Part shown: one piece after another, positions 52,476 through 61,864 of the stretch
How the letters are laid out: every line of letters begins with the position of its first letter
How positions within the stretch are numbered: the first letter of the stretch is position 1
Origin: AM-0621 sp964386705
Lineage (GTDB): Bacteria; Planctomycetota; Planctomycetia; Planctomycetales; Planctomycetaceae
DNA: 64,000 nt
Assembly (NCBI GenBank): GCA_964386705.1
Contig: CAYLTY010000010.1
Span: 1-64,000 of the forward strand
Reading direction: 5' to 3'
Notes under the pieces: model-generated
Seen by the model: the letters and a program-made list of their open reading frames with translations, nothing else
The model's database searches: none
Told to the model about the DNA's origin: nothing
Position numbers and translations under genes: made by a program

Positions 52476-55352
52476 ATGATGCGTCGACGCAATTGCCTAT
52501 CTTCTCTGATTTTCCTGCTCGCTGTTGCCGTCAGTTTGACGGGCTGCAAGCGCGAGTGGTATCGCGCCGAGGCAGATCAGGAAGCTCAATGCCTGATTGA
52601 CGAAAAGACCTACAGCCGCTGGTCGACGCCGTTTCGCGGCGTGGAAATGGACCCGCGCAGCCGGTTCTATGACCCGTACGATCCGGTGCGTCCACCGATG
52701 CCGACCGATGATCCCGACTCACATCAGTTCATGCAGTGTGTTGACGGAAAGCGGGGTTGGTCCCATTGGTACGACAATGGCGAAGTCAGCAATCTCGAGA
52801 ATCCGTCCTGGGCCGATGACCTGCCCAGCTACGTGCGGCTGAACAGCGACGGCAAGCTGCAGCTCACGTTGAGCGAATCCATGCGGCTGGCGTTGATCCA
52901 TTCGCCGGCTTACCAGCAGCAGTTGGAAACGATTTACCTCTCGGCTCTGGACGTCAGCACCGAACGCTTTCGTTTTCAGACGCAGTTCTTCGGCGGCATT
53001 GGCGGGGGCAGCGGGGGGCGTACCTTCTTCAATGAGAGCGCCATTGGCGCTACGAACATCCATCGAAATGGTATCACCACGCATACAACAGATGTCTCGG
53101 TCGACACAGACATCCGCCTGCGCAAGCGATTCGCCACGGCGGGTGAATTGATCGTCGGTTTTGCGAACTCGTTCGTGTGGCAGTTCAGCGGGCAGGATCA
53201 GAACTTTGCGCTGTCGATATTTAACTTCAGCCTCGTACAGCCGTTGCTACGAGGCGCTGGTCGTCAGATTGCGCTTGAGCAGCTCACGATCGCTGAGCGA
53301 ACTCTGCTGGCCAACCTGCGAGCCATGGAAGCCTACCGCCAAGGATTTTATACCCTCGTGGCGATCGGCGAGAACAACACTCAAGGCCCGTCCCGTCGCG
53401 GTGGTTTCTCGGGTGGTTCTGGTCTGTCGGGCTTTACCGGCCAGGGTGCTGGCGGCTTCGGTGCCGTTGGTGATGCGACGGGGTTTGGTCGTAATGCAGG
53501 TGGTAACAACAATAATGGCGGCGGCGGTAACGGCGGCGCTACTGGCTTCGCGGGCGGTGGTGCCGGGCAGGTCGGTGGCTTCATTGGCTTGCTGCAGGTC
53601 CGCCAGCAGATTCGCAACACGGAAACCAGTCTGCGTCAGCAACTGCAGACACTGGACCTGCTCGAAGCCCACTTGGAAGCCGGCCTGATTGATATCGCTC
53701 AGGTTGATCAATTTCGTCAGAGCATCGAAACCGAACGCGCCAATCTGCTGCAGTCGCGCAATGCTCTGCAGAACCAGCTTGATACTTTCAAATCGACGAC
53801 GTTGGGTCTGCCGCCTGATCTGCCAGTCGAGTTGGATGATTCTTACATACGCTCGTTCCAGTTCCTCGATCCCCAGGTTCAGGAACTGCAAGCGTCGCTG
53901 CAGACGATCGTGGACGACTTCGGCAAACTCGAAGACGCACCGCCCCCGGCGGCTCTGCGTGAAATCATGGCCCGTTTGGGTACGCTGCGAACTCGCGTTG
54001 ACGCTGAGTTCACGCCGGTCGCGGCTGATATCGTCAAGATGACGGAAGTCAGGCCGAACCGCAGCAAGTACATGGAACCGTCCGAGCAAAAGTTGTTTGA
54101 CCGCGACCAACAGCAGCTCACGGACAATCTGGGGGCGCTGAAAGAACGCTTTGCGGCGCTGACAATAAAGCTGAAGGAACTCGAAGAACAACTCACCGAC
54201 CAGACGGCAAAGACAACGGCGACAGCCATCATCGGAGTGAACGTCGAGATGTCGAACATCATCAGTGAACTCTCGCTGGTGCAGGCGCGAGCCCGTGTGG
54301 AACTCATTACGTTGGAGTCTTTCGATCTGACTCCTGAAAACGCCTTGGACATCGCCCGGGCCAATCGCTTCGACTGGATGAACAACCGCGCGGCCCTGGT
54401 GGATACGTGGCGATTGATCGAATTCAACGGTAACCGCCTGGAATCCAACCTGGACGTTTTCATTGACGGCAACATCGGCACGGTGGGCGACAACCCGGTG
54501 CGGTTTGGCACTGACAATAGCTCGATCCGAGCGGGTGTGCGTTTTGATGCTCCGTTCAATCGACTGACGGAACGCAACGACTTTCGGCAGCAGTTGCTGG
54601 TCTATCAGCAGTCTCGCCGACAGATGATTCAGTACGAAGACACCGTGCATCGCACGATGCGTCAATTGTTGCGGGACCTCGATCAGTTGCGCGTTAACCT
54701 TGAGATTCAGCGTCGCGCTGTGGCCATCGCGATTCGCCGTGCTGATCAGACGCGTGAAAACCTCAACAAGCCGACCGCTCCTGCTCAGCCGGGGCAACCT
54801 GTGACTCAGTTCGGTCCGACAGCGGCAACCAACTTGCTGACCGCGTTGTCCGACTTGCGCAGTTCACAGAACAACTTCATGAGCGTCTGGCTGGCCTATC
54901 AGGCTGGCCGCATGCGGTTGCTCCGCGAACTGGGGATCATGCAGATCAACGAGGACGGCGACTGGATCGAAATGCCACTGGAAGCCGTAACTCGTTCGTC
55001 CGCATCCGAGATGCCGGTTCCACCCTCCGTTCCGAGACGCTGGTTCGATGCCCTCGACAAACTCGACGGCGCCGGTATCGACGGAAGCAAGGGTTCTGAG
55101 TCGCTACCTCTGAAGCCCGCCGACAACCTGCTCCCTCCCGGCCAGATCCAGCCACCGCAGATTCCCGCGCCGGGAACTTCATCTCGCGTCGTGCCCAAGA
55201 TGCTGCCGGCGATGACCGCTGCACCCATCCCGAATGCGACCACGCCCGCTGTGGTGGCGCCACAACCGCGACAGGTGCAACAAGCTCAAAGTGTACAGCC
55301 TGTGCCAACGACGGCCTCTGGCTGGCGAGCTACCAAGAAGAAGCCAGAGTGA
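52476..55352 (+). CDS. TolC-family outer-membrane lipoprotein
   Basis: 958 residues. A lipoprotein signal with lipobox LTGC (C24) anchors it. Residues 110-880 hold the two long helical hairpins of TolC-type efflux proteins, e.g. 'LSESMRLALIHSPAYQQQLETIYLSALDV' (in parts) and 'NALDIARANRFDWMNNRAALVDTWRLIEF' (in parts), plus 'SIRAGVRFDAPFNRLTERNDFRQQLLVYQQSRRQ' (in parts). It is more than twice the length of a TolC protomer. A glycine/asparagine-rich loop (about 306-370) interrupts one hairpin. The C-terminal 100 residues are Pro-rich. ATG at 52476 is followed by a second ATG. No inner-membrane pump adjoins it. Confidence 0.85.
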   Translation: MMRRRNCLSSLIFLLAVAVSLTGCKREWYRAEADQEAQCLIDEKTYSRWSTPFRGVEMDPRSRFYDPYDPVRPPMPTDDPDSHQFMQCVDGKRGWSHWYDNGEVSNLENPSWADDLPSYVRLNSDGKLQLTLSESMRLALIHSPAYQQQLETIYLSALDVSTERFRFQTQFFGGIGGGSGGRTFFNESAIGATNIHRNGITTHTTDVSVDTDIRLRKRFATAGELIVGFANSFVWQFSGQDQNFALSIFNFSLVQPLLRGAGRQIALEQLTIAERTLLANLRAMEAYRQGFYTLVAIGENNTQGPSRRGGFSGGSGLSGFTGQGAGGFGAVGDATGFGRNAGGNNNNGGGGNGGATGFAGGGAGQVGGFIGLLQVRQQIRNTETSLRQQLQTLDLLEAHLEAGLIDIAQVDQFRQSIETERANLLQSRNALQNQLDTFKSTTLGLPPDLPVELDDSYIRSFQFLDPQVQELQASLQTIVDDFGKLEDAPPPAALREIMARLGTLRTRVDAEFTPVAADIVKMTEVRPNRSKYMEPSEQKLFDRDQQQLTDNLGALKERFAALTIKLKELEEQLTDQTAKTTATAIIGVNVEMSNIISELSLVQARARVELITLESFDLTPENALDIARANRFDWMNNRAALVDTWRLIEFNGNRLESNLDVFIDGNIGTVGDNPVRFGTDNSSIRAGVRFDAPFNRLTERNDFRQQLLVYQQSRRQMIQYEDTVHRTMRQLLRDLDQLRVNLEIQRRAVAIAIRRADQTRENLNKPTAPAQPGQPVTQFGPTAATNLLTALSDLRSSQNNFMSVWLAYQAGRMRLLRELGIMQINEDGDWIEMPLEAVTRSSASEMPVPPSVPRRWFDALDKLDGAGIDGSKGSESLPLKPADNLLPPGQIQPPQIPAPGTSSRVVPKMLPAMTAAPIPNATTPAVVAPQPRQVQQAQSVQPVPTTASGWRATKKKPE

Positions 55353-55394
55353 TAATTACTCAGGTCTGGTTGCTGATTGTGGTATCACGCTGAT

Positions 55395-58300
55395 CTAGTG
55401 GAAGTCGCGGGATTTAACTTGGACCTCAGACAGTTCGTATGAGATGTCCTCCAGGCGACCGGCCACGACGTGAATGACGTCACCGCGGCGTTCCAGGACG
55501 CCATGAGCGATGAGCACAGTGGCTTCACGTGCCGCTCGGCGGTAGCGGTTCCATGTTTCAATGTGCACGACCAGATTTACAATGCCGGTCTCGTCTTCCA
55601 ATGTGAAGAAGGTGATATTTTTAGCTGTGCTGGGACGCTGCCGCATCAGCACCAACCCGGCCACTCGCAAAAAGCAGCCGTCGCGAGCGGATCTCAAGCT
55701 GCAGGCAGATGTGACTCGCCGTCTATTCAATAGCGGGCGAATGAACTGAATTGGATGTCCGCGCAGTGACAGGCTCGTGGCCCGATAGTCGGCGGCGACT
55801 TCTTCAAAGGCCTCTAGTTCTGGCAAGGGAACGGGATATTCTGGGGCACTGGCCTGAGTATCCAACAACGGTGCTGCCGCGTAATCAGGGAGCGATTGCC
55901 AGAGTGCTCCTCGACGAGTGAGTCCGCAAGACTCAAACGCATTGGCCTTGGAAAGTCGGTTCAGCAGGCCCGCATCTGAACCGGTACGTTGTGCGAAATC
56001 CTCAACCGACCGAAACGGCTGAATGCCTCGCAATTTGACGATCTGCTGACAATTCTTCTCGGAGCAACCCTTTATCATGCTGAATCCCAAACGCAGCGCT
56101 GGTTGATCACTCTTACGTTGGCCTTTAGTGCGTTCCAACGTGCAGGGCCACTCGCTCACATTGATATCAACAGGCAGAACTTTAACGCCATGCTGGCGTG
56201 CATCCCGTACTAGTTGGGCCGGCGCGTAGAAGCCCATTGGTTGCGAGTTCAACAGCGCAGCTGTGAACGCGGCCGGGTAGTGATGCTTCAGCCATGCCGA
56301 AACATATACCAGCAATGCGAACGATGCGGCATGACTCTCAGGAAAGCCATACTCTCCAAAGCCTTTGATCTGATTGAAGAGCTGCTCTGCGAACGTTTCT
56401 GAATAGCCGTTGCCCATCATCCCGTTGATGAGTTTCTCTTCAAACTGGTTGATAATGCCGGGGCGTCTCCAGCCTCCCATGGCTCGCCGTAGTTGGTCAG
56501 CCTCGTCTGCGGTAAAATTAGCTGCCACCATCGCGATGCGCATGGCTTGTTCCTGAAAAATTGGAACGCCGTATGTCTTCATCAGCAAGTGGCGAATGCG
56601 CTCATCAGGGTAGGTGACCTCTTCCTCGTTATTCCTGCGGCGCAAATAGGGATGGACCATGTTCCCTTGAATGGGACCCGGACGAACAATCGCGACTTCA
56701 ATCACCAGGTCGTAGAAAATCCTTGGTTTCAACCGCGGCAGCATCGACATCTGGGCGCGGCTTTCAATTTGAAAGACACCCACTGTGTCAGCGCGAGAGA
56801 TCATTTCGTAAACGTCTGCGTCGTCCTGGGGAACAGTCGCCAAGGTAAGACGGCGACCGTGATGACGGTGAAGCAGCTCGAAGCATTTTTTAATTGCTGT
56901 CAGCATGCCGAGAGCCAGGCAATCAACCTTCAAGATTCCGAGCGCATCGAGATCATCTTTATTCCATTCGACGACAGTGCGGTCTTTCATTGATGCGTTT
57001 TCAATAGGTACCAACTCGCAAAGTGGTCCATTAGTCAGCACCATTCCGCCAACATGCTGTGAAAGATGACGTGGAAAACCAATCAGCGTTTCAACCAGTT
57101 CGAATAGGCGTGTAGTCACCTGTGATTCCGTTGGCAGCCCCATCTCGCGCAATCGATCTTGCAGGCCATCACTGTTATAGAGATGGTGCAGATGCTTGGT
57201 GAGAAGGTCTAGGCAATCTGCCGAAAGTCCCAGTGCCTTGCCCACCTCCCGCAGAGCCGAACGCGGGCGGTAGCAGATGACCTCGGCAGTCATCGCGGCT
57301 CGATCGCGACCATATTTTTGATAGAGGTATTGAATGACCTCTTCGCGGCGTTCGTGTTCAAAATCCACATCAATGTCGGGAGCTTCACCGCGTTCTCTGC
57401 TGATGAATCGTTCAAACAGTAAATCAATCTCCACAGGATTCACTGATGTAACGCCGAGGCAGTAGCAGACAACCGAGTTCGCTGCGGAGCCTCGCCCTTG
57501 GCAGAGGATGCCCTGGCTTCTCGCGAAGTGCACCATGTCCCAGACGGTCAGGAAGTAGGATGCGTATTGCAAGTCTCTGATGAGTTCTAGCTCATGCTTG
57601 ATCCCCGTTTGGACTTTTTCAGGAATGCCATTCGGATAGCGATTATTCGCACCAATCCATGTTTGCTCTTCGAGATGCTCCATGGGAGTCATCCCCGCCG
57701 GAGATAGCTCTTCAGGGTATTCATACTTCAATTCTGCAAGTGAAAACTGGCAGCGATCGGCGATTTCTGTCGTGCGACGGAAGGCTGCAGGACAGGCATT
57801 AAATAAAGCCGCCATGGCTGTAGTGGGCTTAAGATGCCGTTCGGCGTTCGGAAAGCGGCGGTCGCCTAACTCGGCTACCGTGCAGCCATGCCGAATGGCT
57901 GTAAGTACATCCTGCAGTTCCTGCCGTTTGCTCTCGTGATAGTGCACTGCGTTGGCGGCTACGAGTGGCATCTGCAATCGGCTTGCTGCCGTCATCCAAT
58001 GAGCCAGAATCTGCGAATCGTGCGGACCACGACGTAGCTCGGCCACCCAGTATGCTCGATCTCCAAAGGCTTCTTTGAGCTTGTTCGTGGGAGCCGCAAT
58101 GTCTGGGCAAGACGTGTCCAAAACCATGCCGGCCAGCAAGCCTTCGGCATGTTCGAGAATATCATTTAGTAAAAGGTGGCAATCGCCTTTCGGTGCATTG
58201 CGGTGGCCGCGCGTGATGAGTCGACAGAGTCGTCCATAGCCCGAGCGATTCATGGCCCATAATACAACCGGTGGCGCATCCTGCGGTGTAATTTCAGCTC

Positions 58301-58568
58301 CGATAATAAGTTTTAGCCCCAACGCCTTCGCGGCAACGTGAGCTTGCACAACGCCTGCCAGGCTATTGCGGTCAGTAATTGCCAGTGCTGCATAACCTAA
58401 TTCTGCCGCTCGATGAATCAGTTCGTCCGGGTGCGATGCTCCTTCCAGAAATGAAAAGTTGGATCGGCAATGCAGCTCGGCATAGGCCGGAAACGCGAGC
58501 TTCAGCGGGTGAGGTGCTGCGTCTGACTGGAATGGTGGCCGACGCTGAGAATGAGGATGATCTGGCAT
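55395..58568 (-). CDS. dnaE2: error-prone DNA polymerase III alpha subunit (ImuC)
   Basis: 1057 residues, typical for DnaE2. A PHP domain at 29-100 begins 'YAELHCRSNFSFLEGAS'. The polymerase core has 'PDIDVDFEHERREEVIQYLYQKYG' in parts, with the metal-binding DID of family C polymerases. Later come 'SQHVGGMVLT' and 'YGVPIFQEQAMRIAM', a helix-hairpin-helix region, and a C-terminal OB fold 'FFTLEDETGIVNLVVHIETWNRYR' (in parts). It does the synthesis step across DNA lesions, as part of the SOS mutasome with ImuA and ImuB. It lies 69 nt after imuB. No clear ribosome site precedes the ATG at 58568. Confidence 0.96.
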   Translation of the reverse strand: MPDHPHSQRRPPFQSDAAPHPLKLAFPAYAELHCRSNFSFLEGASHPDELIHRAAELGYAALAITDRNSLAGVVQAHVAAKALGLKLIIGAEITPQDAPPVVLWAMNRSGYGRLCRLITRGHRNAPKGDCHLLLNDILEHAEGLLAGMVLDTSCPDIAAPTNKLKEAFGDRAYWVAELRRGPHDSQILAHWMTAASRLQMPLVAANAVHYHESKRQELQDVLTAIRHGCTVAELGDRRFPNAERHLKPTTAMAALFNACPAAFRRTTEIADRCQFSLAELKYEYPEELSPAGMTPMEHLEEQTWIGANNRYPNGIPEKVQTGIKHELELIRDLQYASYFLTVWDMVHFARSQGILCQGRGSAANSVVCYCLGVTSVNPVEIDLLFERFISRERGEAPDIDVDFEHERREEVIQYLYQKYGRDRAAMTAEVICYRPRSALREVGKALGLSADCLDLLTKHLHHLYNSDGLQDRLREMGLPTESQVTTRLFELVETLIGFPRHLSQHVGGMVLTNGPLCELVPIENASMKDRTVVEWNKDDLDALGILKVDCLALGMLTAIKKCFELLHRHHGRRLTLATVPQDDADVYEMISRADTVGVFQIESRAQMSMLPRLKPRIFYDLVIEVAIVRPGPIQGNMVHPYLRRRNNEEEVTYPDERIRHLLMKTYGVPIFQEQAMRIAMVAANFTADEADQLRRAMGGWRRPGIINQFEEKLINGMMGNGYSETFAEQLFNQIKGFGEYGFPESHAASFALLVYVSAWLKHHYPAAFTAALLNSQPMGFYAPAQLVRDARQHGVKVLPVDINVSEWPCTLERTKGQRKSDQPALRLGFSMIKGCSEKNCQQIVKLRGIQPFRSVEDFAQRTGSDAGLLNRLSKANAFESCGLTRRGALWQSLPDYAAAPLLDTQASAPEYPVPLPELEAFEEVAADYRATSLSLRGHPIQFIRPLLNRRRVTSACSLRSARDGCFLRVAGLVLMRQRPSTAKNITFFTLEDETGIVNLVVHIETWNRYRRAAREATVLIAHGVLERRGDVIHVVAGRLEDISYELSEVQVKSRDFH

Positions 58569-58637
58569 AGGCGGCTGCAGGGAAGTGTCGCACTCGGGAA
58601 AAACGTTCTGATCGCGGAGCGATCAGCGATAAATGGT

Positions 58638-60245
58638 TCAATCAAACGTGCCGTGTACGAACCAGCCGTCTGCGTTGAATTGATGAAACAGCCAGAAGTG
58701 GTGGCCGGTTTGTGTTTCCACGCGGAAGTAGTCCCGTGCGATGGGTTCGTCGCGCCACCAGCCGGTTTCGATGCGTTCAGGGCCCCAACTGCGGATGACC
58801 CGATGCTCCCGGCGGTCCCAATGGAACGAAAGTGGTGCGCCTTCTGGGCCGGCGATTGAGGCCTCGATCTCTTCAGGTGGCGTCAACAAATGTGTGGGCC
58901 GGGCGAGTGTTATCGGGAAGAGTTGAGCCGCCGCTTGTCTGGTGAGCGACTCGTTCTTGTGCATCTTCGGTGAAGAACTTGGCTTTTCGCCTTGAGTCCA
59001 TGCATCGTAAGCCACTGCAAGTTCTGGTTGAGCGTCCGGGACTAGACGCGTTCGTACGACGGCTTGAGTACCCAGCCGGTTGCTCAAGCGATCCAGCAGC
59101 GCCACCACTTCGCGTTGATCGCTGCCATCCAGTGAATGGCCGAACAAATCTCGCTGACGTACTTTCAAACGGTCTGTCAGCGTGGCTTCCAAACGTACGA
59201 AAATGACTTCTTCAGGTAGCAGTCGGCGTTCCCATTGGAGGGCCAGCATCTCCAGCAGATGTTTGGCGACGTCCGTCGGCACTACGCAGTTCACGCAGAA
59301 CTCATGTGCTCGACCGCCGGGCTCGCGAAAGCCGCAGAGTAGTTGTCGAATTCCTGAACGCAGTGGTCTGAGTCGGTTCAACAACTCATCCAGTAATTCT
59401 TTCACAATGCACTGTAGGGCCTCCTGATTGGTAAGAGGCCATTCGCCCGCCCACTGAGCAACGAAGGAGACCGGGGCTGCTTGAGTGGCGAGCAACTCCA
59501 TCTCATCGCCGAAGGCTTGATCCAGTCGCTTCAACAATTCGGGACCAAAGCGAGACGGTAATGTTGAACGTGGCAGCGCCCGCAACTGCTTCACTGTTTG
59601 CAGGCCGAGTTCGTGGAGAGTGGCCAATGTTTTGCTCGGCAACCGCAAGGCGGCTATGGGCAGTGGGTCGAGTGCATTAGGTAGCCAACTGGTGTCGACG
59701 ACGGTTGGTTCCGTCGATCTTGCGAGGAAATGAGCCACGGCCCAGGCGGCACCAATTGTGGGAGCCACGCTGCCTCGAACGTGAAGCCCCTGCGCACGCA
59801 GCTGATTCACCAGGCTAAAGGCCAGGCCGTGATCTCCACCAAAAAGGTGTGTGCAACCGGTGACGTCCAGCAGCACACATTCCGGCGAGTTAGCTTCCTC
59901 TAAACCGTACAATGGCGAGAAGCATTCGCAGGACTGGGCGATATCTCGCAAGCACGCCTGATCTGCAGCGGGGTCATGCAGTTCGAAATGAACTTCATCA
60001 TTGCGAAGCGGCGAGCGGTCATGATGCGTTGGCGGACTCGTTTCCACGAGAGCTTGAGCCTCGGCCAGCGGCATGCCGAGGGTGACTCCCAGCCGAACCG
60101 GTTGGCGTGAGCAGGAACGAACGCAGGGGCCGCGATTACCAAGCGTCTCGTAGATGACCACAGGCTGCTTCTTAAGCTCCGGTCGCTCGTACCGCAGTCG
60201 CTGCAGAGGCCAATTGGGTAACCATGCACAGGCGACCGTTCGCAT
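58638..60245 (-). CDS. imuB: ImuB, Y-family polymerase-like mutasome protein
   Basis: 535 residues. 'TVACAWLPNWPLQRLRYERPEL' (in parts) is the ImuB start. The Y-family fold is visible ('CVLLDVTGCTHLFGGDHGLAFSLVNQLRAQGLHVRGSVAPTIGAAWAVAHF', in parts), with a helix-hairpin-helix ('LATLHELGLQTVKQLRALP') after it. The catalytic acidic pairs of real Y-family polymerases are not seen, as is normal for ImuB, which acts as a clamp-binding adapter for DnaE2. ATG at 60245 has GGAG 7 nt ahead; another ATG is directly before it. It overlaps the end of imuA by 74 nt. A C-terminal domain of about 150 residues follows. Confidence 0.93.
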   Translation of the reverse strand: MRTVACAWLPNWPLQRLRYERPELKKQPVVIYETLGNRGPCVRSCSRQPVRLGVTLGMPLAEAQALVETSPPTHHDRSPLRNDEVHFELHDPAADQACLRDIAQSCECFSPLYGLEEANSPECVLLDVTGCTHLFGGDHGLAFSLVNQLRAQGLHVRGSVAPTIGAAWAVAHFLARSTEPTVVDTSWLPNALDPLPIAALRLPSKTLATLHELGLQTVKQLRALPRSTLPSRFGPELLKRLDQAFGDEMELLATQAAPVSFVAQWAGEWPLTNQEALQCIVKELLDELLNRLRPLRSGIRQLLCGFREPGGRAHEFCVNCVVPTDVAKHLLEMLALQWERRLLPEEVIFVRLEATLTDRLKVRQRDLFGHSLDGSDQREVVALLDRLSNRLGTQAVVRTRLVPDAQPELAVAYDAWTQGEKPSSSPKMHKNESLTRQAAAQLFPITLARPTHLLTPPEEIEASIAGPEGAPLSFHWDRREHRVIRSWGPERIETGWWRDEPIARDYFRVETQTGHHFWLFHQFNADGWFVHGTFD

Positions 60246-60918
60246 CATCAAGCTCCACAATCACCGCTTTTGCAGTGAAATTCCCTGGTGCTCGTAATAG
60301 TTCGACCAATAGCCGCCGTCTTGGCTTGGCTATTCCTGACGATTCTTCGGTATCACCAACGGCCAGCGGGCGAACCAGAAAGCGGAATTCGGCCCAGGTG
60401 GGTTGATGCCGCATGCGTTCCGGCCGCAGCAAGACTCCCAGAGTGCCACCGGTTTCCGCAGCCAACTGCAGCCGACGAAACGCCGCTGGAGTCAGCTGAT
60501 CGACCTCGCACACCACGACACCAACGCCGCGTGTGCGTAAGGCTTGTTCCACTGCCCACAGCACATCCTGCGGACGTTCTGGTCGCACCAGCACCACTCG
60601 GTTGAGATCCAGTGAGAGCGGAACCAGTCCCGGCCCGTGCAGCGTCTTGCGTCCGTCGACAATGACCCACAGGTCGTGAGCGAAAGCGGCCTGACTCGCC
60701 AGGACAGCCAGACTGGTCGCGCCGGCGCCTTTCGCATTCGCCAACCATTCCACCAGCCGCCCGCGCAGTGATGCCATGTTCGGCCACAACGGGGTTACAG
60801 ATGAGGTTGTGGAAACCTTGATATCGTCGTCGAGGTTTGGGGCTTGCCACGTGCCTGCGCGTTCGATCTGTCGGATGCGCGCGGCCAGTTCCGCCACGAT
60901 TTGAGGGCGAGCGGCCAT
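60172..60918 (-). CDS. imuA: ImuA, RecA-like SOS mutagenesis protein
   Basis: 248 residues. The protein has a RecA-like core without the full Walker A consensus; 'RLVEWLANAKGAGATSLAVLA', 'VVVCEVDQLTPAAFRRLQLAAETGGTLGVLLRP' (in parts) and 'SSGIAKPRRRLLVELLRAPGNF' (in parts) match ImuA/SulA-like proteins. It works with ImuB and DnaE2 in damage-induced mutagenesis. The start codon lies 1 nt after the lexA stop, so the two are one transcript. The 3' end overlaps imuB. The family is poorly conserved, hence the modest confidence in residue-level claims. Confidence 0.88.
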   Translation of the reverse strand: MAARPQIVAELAARIRQIERAGTWQAPNLDDDIKVSTTSSVTPLWPNMASLRGRLVEWLANAKGAGATSLAVLASQAAFAHDLWVIVDGRKTLHGPGLVPLSLDLNRVVLVRPERPQDVLWAVEQALRTRGVGVVVCEVDQLTPAAFRRLQLAAETGGTLGVLLRPERMRHQPTWAEFRFLVRPLAVGDTEESSGIAKPRRRLLVELLRAPGNFTAKAVIVELDDANGRLCMVTQLASAATAVRATGA

Positions 60919-60919
60919 C

Positions 60920-61513
60920 TCAGAATCTCCGCCGCAGCAACCCGACCAGCACCCCCCGAATCTCTACCTCTTGCACTCGGATGGGCTTGAAGCGAGCGTT
61001 CTCGGGTTTCAGCAATACATGATCTTTACGGCGGAAAAAGCGTTTCAGAGTCGCTTCACCGTCGATCACCGCAGCGACGATCTCTCCCTCGTGACAGGTT
61101 TCCTGACGTCGGATGACGGCAATATCGCCCTCCACAATATGGGCTTCGATCATCGAATCCCCTTTGACGATCAAGCCAAAGTGTTTGTCGGGGTCATAGG
61201 CGTCACCCAAATCGACATGCTCATCAATGTCAGTGTTTTCGATGGCCTCGATCGGCCGACCAGCGGCAATGTGGCCCAGGATTGGAATGCCCCGTTGCTG
61301 CATGGCAGCGGCTGTGAGTCCATAAAGTGTTCCACACTTCTGGATCAGCCCTTGCTCCCGCAACCGAGCAAAAATCCGTTGCACGCTGGTCGGCGAACGA
61401 TGCCCGAAGTGTCGTGCGACCTCATTCAAGGACGGCATGCGCATCTCGTCGCGCTGGACCTGCACCAAGAAGGCCAGCACCTCCGAGTCCGACAAGGGAT
61501 TTGCCGTTTGCAT
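60920..61513 (-). CDS. lexA: LexA repressor
   Basis: 197 residues. A winged-helix DNA-binding part (EVARHFGHRSPTSVQRIFARLREQGLIQ in parts, 31-58) precedes the S24 peptidase part. The self-cleavage site A84-G85 (HIAAGRPI), the catalytic Ser120 (KGDSMIEAH) and Lys157 (GEATLKRFF) are all present, so RecA-stimulated autocleavage is expected. ATG at 61513 is preferred over an in-frame TTG at 61534, since AAAGGA lies about 6 nt ahead. A perfect 20-bp palindrome lies 50 nt upstream. It is the first gene of lexA-imuA-imuB-dnaE2, so it represses its own mutasome. Confidence 0.96.
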   Translation of the reverse strand: MQTANPLSDSEVLAFLVQVQRDEMRMPSLNEVARHFGHRSPTSVQRIFARLREQGLIQKCGTLYGLTAAAMQQRGIPILGHIAAGRPIEAIENTDIDEHVDLGDAYDPDKHFGLIVKGDSMIEAHIVEGDIAVIRRQETCHEGEIVAAVIDGEATLKRFFRRKDHVLLKPENARFKPIRVQEVEIRGVLVGLLRRRF

Positions 61514-61864
61514 GACGTCCTTTTCTGAAGCCAATCATCGACACTCGGGCTCATGCCCATGTATTGAATATGATCATATTCAAAAAGTTCGAGCCGACAA
61601 GTTGGCTGTTGGTTCACCACTCAAAGATTTTTTGCCGGCCGTTTGTCCGCGGCGGGAAGTTGTTGTGCGTCAACGAGAACAGAACGCCCTTTCGCGAAGC
61701 GAAACGCGACCATGTTCGCTGGCTGTTCTTTTCGTGGGCTCAGAAACACAATCGACCTTGTCACTACTCAAGCCTGCGGAACCTCCGTTCTGGCGAGCTG
61801 TGATGGTCCGTCTGAATTCTCAACTTGAATGAAGAACTCAGCCCCACGCATCTGGAGAAAAACC
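61514..61864. other. 351-nt divergent region between lexA and a DUF1080 gene
   Basis: The region contains the perfect palindrome at 61564-61583 and a GGAGA ribosome site for the DUF1080 gene at about 61853. No gene is supported. Promoters for lexA were searched by eye without a firm match. Confidence 0.5.
61564..61583. promoter_or_regulatory. perfect 20-bp palindrome, candidate LexA operator
   Basis: TTGAATATGATCATATTCAA reads the same on both strands. It lies 50 nt ahead of the lexA start, where an autoregulatory SOS box is expected. It does not match the E. coli CTGT-N8-ACAG or the Gram-positive CGAAC-type box, so it would be a lineage-specific operator. Confidence 0.55.

Noticed and set aside
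53247..54797. A 516-codon minus-strand frame opposite the TolC-family gene
   Set aside because: It is antisense to a strongly supported outer-membrane protein gene. Its translation shows no family motif.
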